Origin: Candidatus Woesearchaeota archaeon
Lineage (GTDB): Archaea; Nanobdellota; Nanobdellia; Woesearchaeales; BS150m-G63
Assembly: GCA_019322735.1 (NCBI GenBank)
Contig: JAHWIG010000012.1
Span: forward strand, 1-16,972
DNA length: 16,972 bases
Direction of reading: 5' to 3'
Shown here: in pieces, positions 7,678 to 12,316 of the stretch
Numbering within the stretch: position 1 is the first letter of the stretch
Layout: each line of letters begins with the position of its first letter
Position numbers and translations under genes: made by a program
The notes under the pieces: generated by a model
The model's database searches: none
What the model was told of the DNA's origin: nothing
The model's input: the letters and a program-made list of their open reading frames with translations, nothing else

Positions 7678-8168
7678 CTGGCCTACCAGGCTCAGGTAAA
7701 AGTACTATTTCAAAAGAATTAGCTAAAAAGATAGATGCAGAAATTCTAAGATTAGATGAATTCAGATCAGAATTAGTTCCAAATCCAAAATTCACAGATG
7801 AAGAAAGAAAACTTGTCTACAATAAATTGGCAGAAAAAGGTGCCAAATTATCAGAAAAAAAGAATGTTATTTTTGATGCCACTGATAATCTTAATATTGG
7901 TAGAAAAAAAGCAAAACAACTGATAAAAGATTTCTTTGTTGTACAGATAGAATGCCCCATTGATCTCTGTGAAGAAAGAGAAAACAAAAGGACAGATAAA
8001 GCAGGGGTTCAAAACATATATAATAGGGCAAGAAAAGATGAGATAAAAATTCCAGGACTGAATGATAAATACATAAAAGAAGAAAAACCATTAATAATTA
8101 TTAATTCTGATAAATTAACACCCTTAGAGTCTGCAGAACTAATTTCTAATAAAATCAGAAATATTTAA
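7656..8168 (+). CDS. P-loop kinase, adenylylsulfate kinase (CysC)-like
   Basis: The 170 residues open with MPFAIWITGLPGSGKSTI, a Walker A motif (GLPGSGKST, residues 9-17). LRLDEFR (31-37) corresponds to the LDGD region of APS kinases. VIFDATDN (71-78) and the segment YNRARKDEIKIPGLNDKYIKE (122-142) match the KKARAGEIKNFTGID region of CysC. Family members transfer phosphate from ATP to the 3'-hydroxyl of adenylylsulfate. No sulfate-assimilation genes are nearby and several CysC positions are altered, so the substrate may be a different small molecule handled together with the overlapping APH-type kinase. The ATG at 7656 places Walker A at the usual distance from the N-terminus. The stop lies within the TATA box of the following tRNA gene. 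Confidence 0.8.
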   Translation: MPFAIWITGLPGSGKSTISKELAKKIDAEILRLDEFRSELVPNPKFTDEERKLVYNKLAEKGAKLSEKKNVIFDATDNLNIGRKKAKQLIKDFFVVQIECPIDLCEERENKRTDKAGVQNIYNRARKDEIKIPGLNDKYIKEEKPLIIINSDKLTPLESAELISNKIRNI

Positions 8169-8170
8169 AA
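8161..8170 (+). promoter_or_regulatory. TATA box of tRNA-Tyr
   Basis: ATATTTAAAA is centred about 30 bases before the mature 5' end of tRNA-Tyr and overlaps the stop codon of the kinase gene. Confidence 0.55.
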
Positions 8171-8195
8171 GCAACGCCATGTTCTCAAACCATAA

Positions 8196-8315
8196 CCCCG
8201 CGTAGCTCAATGGTAGAGCGTTCGGCTGTAGAGATTGTTTGACTATGCACTAGCTAAGTATGATAAGCAATCAGTCGTTACCGAAAGGTTGCTGGTTCAA
8301 ATCCGGCCGCGGGGA
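8196..8315 (+). tRNA. tRNA-Tyr(GTA) with a 48-nt anticodon-loop intron
   Basis: The acceptor stem CCCCGCG (8196-8202) pairs with CGCGGGG (8308-8314), discriminator A8315. It has the C1-G72 pair that archaeal TyrRS requires. D arm GCTC/GAGC, anticodon stem TTCGG (8221-8225) with CCGAA (8281-8285), T arm GCTGG-TTCAAAT-CCGGC. The anticodon GTA is 8228-8230. The mature loop CTGTAGA is split after position 37 by an intron at 8232-8279; because 8232 and 8280 are both A, a one-base shift gives the same product. Mature length is 72 nt. T-rich sequence from 8320 may end transcription. CCA is not encoded. Confidence 0.92.
8232..8279 (+). other. Intron (48 nt) of tRNA-Tyr, position 37/38
   Basis: Interrupts the anticodon loop at the canonical archaeal site. 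GATTG (8233-8237) can pair with CAATC (8268-8272) inside the intron. The central helix next to the splice sites is imperfect, so the splicing motif is a relaxed bulge-helix-bulge. Confidence 0.8.
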
Positions 8316-8379
8316 TTCACTCTTTTATTTTCAATTAAATACCATTTTTCTATCACCTAAACCAATAATTTACGATAGC

Positions 8380-8388
8380 TTTATAAAC
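8380..8388 (+). promoter_or_regulatory. TATA box between tRNA-Tyr and tRNA-Asp
   Basis: TTTATAAAC is about 115 bases before tRNA-Asp and would place a transcription start near 8410. It may drive a small RNA (see 8410-8498), the Asp-Lys tRNA transcript with a long leader, or both. A weaker AT-rich box (8471-8480) lies at normal distance from tRNA-Asp. Confidence 0.4.
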
Positions 8389-8409
8389 CACTAAATACTT
8401 CAATACCGA

Positions 8410-8498
8410 ATGCGTTAATAATCCTTCTAGACATGATTCAAGGCTTATATGCCCCCGAATCTAGTATAGAAGATTTATTTGATTGTTATTAATGTAAT
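8410..8498 (+). ncRNA. Candidate structured small RNA or tRNA leader
   Basis: No protein fits: the ATG at the predicted start is followed by one codon and a stop. The core 8424-8472 folds as CTTCTA (8424-8429) with TAGAAG (8467-8472), a 5x5 internal loop, GATTC (8435-8439) with GAATC (8457-8461), and GGC/GCC closing a six-base loop. The fold is reminiscent of a one-hairpin H/ACA guide, but I see no ACA box at the expected place and no kink-turn. It could equally be a processed leader of tRNA-Asp. Confidence 0.3.
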
Positions 8499-8617
8499 GC
8501 CCTGGTAGTGTAGTTCGGCCTATCATGAAGCCTTGTCGAGGCTTCGACCCGGGTTCAAAAACTACTATTAGCCTTTTTTTAGCAAAAAGGCGGTGTTTGG
8601 AAGTCCCGGCCAGGGCG
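8499..8617 (+). tRNA. tRNA-Asp(GTC) with a 44-nt intron in the T-loop
   Basis: The acceptor stem GCCCTGG (8499-8505) pairs with CCAGGGC (8610-8616), discriminator G8617. The D arm starts GTGT at 8508. Anticodon stem AAGCC (8528-8532)/GGCTT (8540-8544) holds loop TTGTCGA with anticodon GTC at 8535-8537. T stem CCGGG (8549-8553) pairs with CCCGG (8605-8609), but the T-loop is far too long. Removing 8560-8603 restores TTCAAAT and a 75-nt tRNA. The gene is continuous in the DNA; only the RNA needs splicing. The next tRNA starts 3 bases downstream. Confidence 0.92.
8560..8603 (+). other. Intron (44 nt) of tRNA-Asp in the T-loop, about position 59/60
   Basis: A bulge-helix-bulge is visible. The T stem is the outer helix. 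The central 4-bp helix is TTCA (8554-8557) with TGGA (8598-8601), including one U-G pair. The 3-nt bulges are 8558-8560 and 8602-8604, cut after their second base. Inside, an 8-bp hairpin pairs 8571-8578 with 8584-8591 (GCC plus five T with five A plus GGC) and contains a run of seven T (8574-8580). Confidence 0.82.
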
Positions 8618-8640
8618 TTTGGGCCGGTAGCTCAGCCTGG

Positions 8641-8660
8641 AATACCAAAAATATGGGCAA
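8641..8660 (+). other. Intron (20 nt) of tRNA-Lys in the D-loop
   Basis: The bulge-helix-bulge is nearly ideal. Central helix GCCT (8635-8638) with GGGC (8655-8658); 3-nt bulges GGA (8639-8641) and AAC (8659-8661), cut after their second base; inner helix ATA (8642-8644) with TAT (8652-8654) closing a 7-nt loop. The insertion point is just after G18-G19. Confidence 0.82.
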
Positions 8661-8678
8661 CAGAGCATTTGGCTTTTA

Positions 8679-8712
8679 AGTTGTTATGCAACTTTGCAGA
8701 CAATTCATAGAA
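8679..8712 (+). other. Intron (34 nt) of tRNA-Lys, position 37/38
   Basis: Interrupts the anticodon loop CTTTTAA at the canonical site. TTGTT (8681-8685) can pair with GACAA (8699-8703), and three of four central-helix pairs form (8673-8676 with 8707-8710), so the splicing motif is relaxed. A one-base shift of the boundary gives the same mature RNA. Confidence 0.78.
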
Positions 8713-8748
8713 ACCAAAGGGTCGCGAGTTCGAATCTCGTCCGGCCCA

Positions 8749-8780
8749 TTTTTAAAATAAAAAAGGCAGTATCAGGTGGG
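8749..8780 (+). promoter_or_regulatory. TATA-like box and ribosome binding site of the RNA polymerase operon
   Basis: TTTTTAAAAT (8749-8758) follows the last base of tRNA-Lys directly. Its T run can end the tRNA transcript, and the same bases form a TATA-like box about 36 bases before the rpoH ATG. AGGTG (8774-8778) matches the anti-Shine-Dalgarno end of archaeal 16S rRNA and lies 11 bases before ATG 8790, fixing that start. Confidence 0.5.
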
Positions 8781-8789
8781 AAACAAAAA

Positions 8790-9032
8790 ATGAAGGCAAC
8801 ATTTGAAGTAAAAAAACACATTCTTGTGCCGGAGCAAACAAAGCTGAACGACAAAGAAAAAGCAGTTTTACTAGAAAAATATCATATTTCTGTCAACAAT
8901 TTGCCAAGAATTCTAATAAAAGACAAAGCTATTTCTGAATTAAAAGCAAAGGAAAAGGACGTCATAAAAGTTATAAGGCAGAGTTCAACTGCAGGAATAA
9001 TAGAATTTTATAGGGTAGTAGTAAATGGGTAA
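8790..9032 (+). CDS. rpoH: DNA-directed RNA polymerase subunit H (Rpb5-like)
   Basis: This 80-residue protein corresponds to the C-terminal assembly domain of eukaryotic Rpb5, the usual size of archaeal subunit H. KKHILVPEQTKLNDKE, NNLPRILIKDKAI and KVIRQSSTAGIIEFYRVVV follow the family pattern; the conserved VPxH histidine is replaced by Gln and the usual DP by DK. The subunit sits at the lower jaw of RNA polymerase near entering DNA. ATG 8790 is chosen over upstream in-frame starts because those fall inside tRNA-Lys, and because AGGTG lies at suitable distance. It is first in the operon and overlaps rpoB2 by 8 bases. Confidence 0.95.
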   Translation: MKATFEVKKHILVPEQTKLNDKEKAVLLEKYHISVNNLPRILIKDKAISELKAKEKDVIKVIRQSSTAGIIEFYRVVVNG

Positions 9033-10509
9033 TGCAAAAATAATCATAGGAAAGTACTTTGAAGAACAAGGATTTGTAGAATCCAATATAGAATCATTTA
9101 ATAATTTTGTAGATGTTGAATTACAGAAGATAATTGAAGAAAACAAAGAAATAGAACCAACAATTATTCCTCAAAATGTTGATGAATACAAAATAAGATT
9201 AAACAAAGTATGGGTTGGGACACCAATAATAACAGAAGCAGACGGATCAAAAAGAGATATACTCCCAATCGAAGCAAGACTTAGAAAATTAACTTATTCT
9301 TCACCCATGTTCATTGAGGTAAGTACTCATATTAATGGAATTCAAAGAGAAAGCTTTGAAACTCAGATAGGAACAATTCCAGTAATGCTAAAAAGTAAAT
9401 ATTGCAACCTAAATAACCTAGACAAAAAGCAATTAATCGAAAAAGGAGAAGATCCTGATGACCCTGGAGGGTATTTTATTGTCAACGGAACAGAAAAAGT
9501 GCTTGTAAACATAGAGGACCTTGTCTCAAATAAGCTTTTAGTAAATAAGAATAAATTAGGATTATCACCTTATGAAGGAAAATTATTCTCAGAACATGGA
9601 TCATTCAAGATTCCTCATACTATCGAAAAATTAAAGGACAATGTTTTCTATCTTACATTCACAAGGGTGAAAAGAGTACCAATAATTGTTGTAATTAAGG
9701 CTCTTGGATTATTAAAGGATGAAGAAATAATAAATTTCATGTCAAAAGATCAGCAATTTGACGATGTTTTACTAAATCTATATGAATTTGCAAACATAAA
9801 AACAGAAGAGGATTCACTTGATTATATTGCAAAAAAGATTCCACTACCTCAACCAAGAGATATAAGGATTGAGAGGGCAAAAGAGATAATTGACAGATAT
9901 TTGCTTCCGCATCTTGGAACAAAAAAAGAGGATAGAATATACAAAGCATACAATCTATGTAAGATGTTAAAGAAGTTCATTCTTATTTCTACAGGAAAGA
10001 TGGATACAGATTATAAGGATCACTATATGAATAAAAGATTAAAGATGAGCGGTGATTTATTGGCAGATTTATTCAGGGTAAATCTAAAAGTTCTAATAGG
10101 AGACTTATTGTATAATTTCCAAAGAATTGTAAAGAGAGGAAAATTCCCCTCAATAAAAGTTATCATAAGGGATAAATTACTAACATCAAGAATCTACTCA
10201 TCTATGGCAACTGGCGCATGGGTTGGCGGAAGAAAAGGTATAAGCCAGAGGATGGCAAGAATAAATTTCATTGATACATTATCACATTTACAGAGGGTCG
10301 TCTCACCACTATCAACAACCCAGGAAAACTTTGAAGCAAGAGAACTACATGCAACATCTGCTGGACGTTTAGGTCCTGTAGAGACTCCAGAAGGAACAAA
10401 CATTGGTTTAAGAAAAAATTTAGCATTATTAGCAAGTATTTCTCAGGATTATGATGAAGAAAAACTAATGAAACCATTAAAAGAATTAGGATTAAAAGCG
10501 GTAAAATAA
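9025..10509 (+). CDS. rpoB2: DNA-directed RNA polymerase subunit B'' (N-terminal half of B)
   Basis: The 494 residues match the N-terminal part of RNA polymerase B/Rpb2: the protrusion and lobe region with GGYFIVNGTEKVLVNIEDL, and the fork region with SRIYSSMATGAWVGGRKGIS, RVVSPLSTTQENFEARELH and ETPEGTNIGLRKNLAL near the end. It stops where split archaeal B subunits do, at about residue 490, before the hybrid-binding half encoded by the next gene. The split is a genuine gene fission, not a frameshift: the stop and the following ATG are 1 base apart and both proteins have normal ends. It forms one wall of the DNA cleft with B'. Confidence 0.97.
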   Translation: MGNAKIIIGKYFEEQGFVESNIESFNNFVDVELQKIIEENKEIEPTIIPQNVDEYKIRLNKVWVGTPIITEADGSKRDILPIEARLRKLTYSSPMFIEVSTHINGIQRESFETQIGTIPVMLKSKYCNLNNLDKKQLIEKGEDPDDPGGYFIVNGTEKVLVNIEDLVSNKLLVNKNKLGLSPYEGKLFSEHGSFKIPHTIEKLKDNVFYLTFTRVKRVPIIVVIKALGLLKDEEIINFMSKDQQFDDVLLNLYEFANIKTEEDSLDYIAKKIPLPQPRDIRIERAKEIIDRYLLPHLGTKKEDRIYKAYNLCKMLKKFILISTGKMDTDYKDHYMNKRLKMSGDLLADLFRVNLKVLIGDLLYNFQRIVKRGKFPSIKVIIRDKLLTSRIYSSMATGAWVGGRKGISQRMARINFIDTLSHLQRVVSPLSTTQENFEARELHATSAGRLGPVETPEGTNIGLRKNLALLASISQDYDEEKLMKPLKELGLKAVK

Positions 10510-10510
10510 T

Positions 10511-12310
10511 ATGTCAGAAGTATACTTAAACGGAAAATTTGTTGGAGATGTTGAAAACCCAGAAGAATTCAGAATCAAAATAATAGAAGAGAGAAGAGAC
10601 AACAAATTATCACAAAACATCAACATTATGCATAATAGCTCAGATAATAACATCTACATTGAATCAGGGAAAGGGAGAATAAGAAGACCATTAATCATAG
10701 TAAAGGAAGGAAAATCATTATTGACAGAAACCCATATAAAACAGCTAAGCGAAAACAAGATATCATTCTCTGATTTAGTAACTCAGGGGGTAATTGAATA
10801 CATTGATGCTGGTGAAGAAGAGAATTCTTTAGTATCATTGACAGAATCTGATCTAACTCCAGAACATAATCATTTAGAGATTGCTCCATTAGATATGCTG
10901 AGTTTATGTACTTCTCTGGTCCCATATGGAAACTTCGGACCAGGAGCAAGATTAAGTATGGGCTCAAAGAATCAAAAACAGGCCCTTGGTTTATATGCAT
11001 CAAACTATGCGATAAGGATGGACATGGATGTAAATATTCTTCATCAACCACAAGTCCCACTAGTACAGAGTTTAATGCATGAATTATCAAACTACAACAA
11101 ACATCCTGCAGGCCAAAATATTATTGTTGCAGTAATAGATTATCTTGGATATAATATGGATGATGCCATTGTAATAAACAAAGCATCAATTGAGCGTGGC
11201 CTGGGAAGAACTTCATATTACAGGCCAGTTGCAACAGAAGAATTAAGATATAGCGGCGGGCTTATGGATGAAATAACAATTCCAGATAAAGAAACCAAAG
11301 GATACAAAAGCGAAAAAGACTATAAATATCTAGAAGATGATGGAATAATATATCCAGAGGCAAATATAAATGCAGGAGATGTTGTCATTGGTAAAACATC
11401 ACCACCAAGATTCTTAAGCAGCCTTGACGAATACAATCTAGCATTAAGCACTAGAAGAGAATCCTCAATGGCATTAAAACATGGCGAATCTGGAGTAGTT
11501 GATCTAGTATTAATAAGCGAAAATGAAGAAGGAAATAAGACCGTACAGGTAAGGATGAGGGTTCAAAAGATTCCAGAAATAGGGGATAAATTCACTTCAA
11601 GACATGGTCAAAAAGGAGTTATTGGATTGATATTAAATGAGTCAGATGTACCATTTACAACATCAGGAATCACCCCAGACCTTATGTTCTCTCCACATGG
11701 AGTCCCAAGCAGAATGACAATCTCACACCTAATAGAATTAATCGCAGGAAAGGTAGGGGCATTATCGGGTAGGTATATAGACGGAACAACCTTCGATTCT
11801 GAACCGCAGGAAGATATAAGAAAAGAACTTTTAGGATTAGGATTCAAAGAAGACGGAACAGAAACAATGATCAATCCAAAAACAGGAGAACAGATGCAGG
11901 CAAGGATCTATATTGGAAGCATGTACTATTTAAGATTAAAGCACATGGTATCAAACAAGATGCACAGCAGAGCACTTGGACCTATTCAATTATTGACAAG
12001 GCAACCAACAGAAGGAAGAGCAAAAGAGGGCGGCTTAAGATTAGGAGAAATGGAAAAGGACACATTTGTTGCCCATGGTGCTTCATTATTACTAAAAGAA
12101 AGATTTGATTCTGATAAAACTATCGTCCCAATTTGTGAACAATGTGGATTAACTGCAATATTTGATGAATATAAGAACAAACATTACTGCTTAGTGTGTG
12201 GAGATACAGAAATAAGTAATATTGAGTTAAGTTATGCATTCAAATTAATATTAGATGAATTCAAAAGTCTCTGTATTTATCCCAAGTTAAATCTTAAAAC
12301 AAAATATTAG
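10511..12310 (+). CDS. rpoB1: DNA-directed RNA polymerase subunit B' (C-terminal half of B)
   Basis: The 599 residues carry the catalytic-side motifs of Rpb2: LGYNMDDAIVINKASIERG, KIPEIGDKFTSRHGQKGVIG, DLMFSPHGVPSRMTISHLIE and the C-terminal GRAKEGGLRLGEMEKD, which contribute to the RNA-DNA hybrid site and the clamp anchor. A zinc site near the C-terminus is formed by C542, C545, C560 and C563. Length equals that of other split B' proteins. It lies 1 base after rpoB2 and 6 bases before rpoA1, so the subunits are made from one mRNA. No intein is present, although RNA polymerase genes of some archaea carry them. Confidence 0.97.
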   Translation: MSEVYLNGKFVGDVENPEEFRIKIIEERRDNKLSQNINIMHNSSDNNIYIESGKGRIRRPLIIVKEGKSLLTETHIKQLSENKISFSDLVTQGVIEYIDAGEEENSLVSLTESDLTPEHNHLEIAPLDMLSLCTSLVPYGNFGPGARLSMGSKNQKQALGLYASNYAIRMDMDVNILHQPQVPLVQSLMHELSNYNKHPAGQNIIVAVIDYLGYNMDDAIVINKASIERGLGRTSYYRPVATEELRYSGGLMDEITIPDKETKGYKSEKDYKYLEDDGIIYPEANINAGDVVIGKTSPPRFLSSLDEYNLALSTRRESSMALKHGESGVVDLVLISENEEGNKTVQVRMRVQKIPEIGDKFTSRHGQKGVIGLILNESDVPFTTSGITPDLMFSPHGVPSRMTISHLIELIAGKVGALSGRYIDGTTFDSEPQEDIRKELLGLGFKEDGTETMINPKTGEQMQARIYIGSMYYLRLKHMVSNKMHSRALGPIQLLTRQPTEGRAKEGGLRLGEMEKDTFVAHGASLLLKERFDSDKTIVPICEQCGLTAIFDEYKNKHYCLVCGDTEISNIELSYAFKLILDEFKSLCIYPKLNLKTKY

Positions 12311-12316
12311 ATTAAA

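Larger units (their letters stand above)
8621..8748 (+). tRNA. tRNA-Lys(TTT) with two introns (D-loop and anticodon loop)
   Basis: The acceptor stem GGGCCGG (8621-8627) pairs with CCGGCCC (8741-8747), discriminator A8748. D stem GCTC (8630-8633)/GAGC (8663-8666). Anticodon stem TTTGG (8668-8672)/CCAAA (8714-8718). T arm GCGAG-TTCGAAT-CTCGT. The anticodon TTT is 8675-8677. The D-loop is 29 nt and the anticodon loop is interrupted by a further 34 nt. Removing 8641-8660 and 8679-8712 gives D-loop AGCCTGGCA and anticodon loop CTTTTAA, a textbook 74-nt tRNA-Lys. It is probably co-transcribed with tRNA-Asp. Confidence 0.92.

Noticed and set aside
8410..8498. C/D box small RNA
   Set aside because: No convincing C box (RTGATGA) or D box (CTGA) pair is present; only an imperfect CATGATT is seen.
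8525..8710. Open reading frame across the tRNA-Asp/tRNA-Lys genes
   Set aside because: The bases are explained by the two tRNA cloverleaves and their introns; the translation has no recognisable domain.
8694..8789. Longer in-frame N-terminus for RNA polymerase subunit H
   Set aside because: It lies inside tRNA-Lys, its residues do not resemble the family, and ATG 8790 has a ribosome binding site and yields the normal 80-residue length.
10695..11090. 131-codon minus-strand frame inside rpoB1
   Set aside because: It is a shadow of the conserved RNA polymerase B' sequence; it has a Leu/His-rich, domain-free translation.
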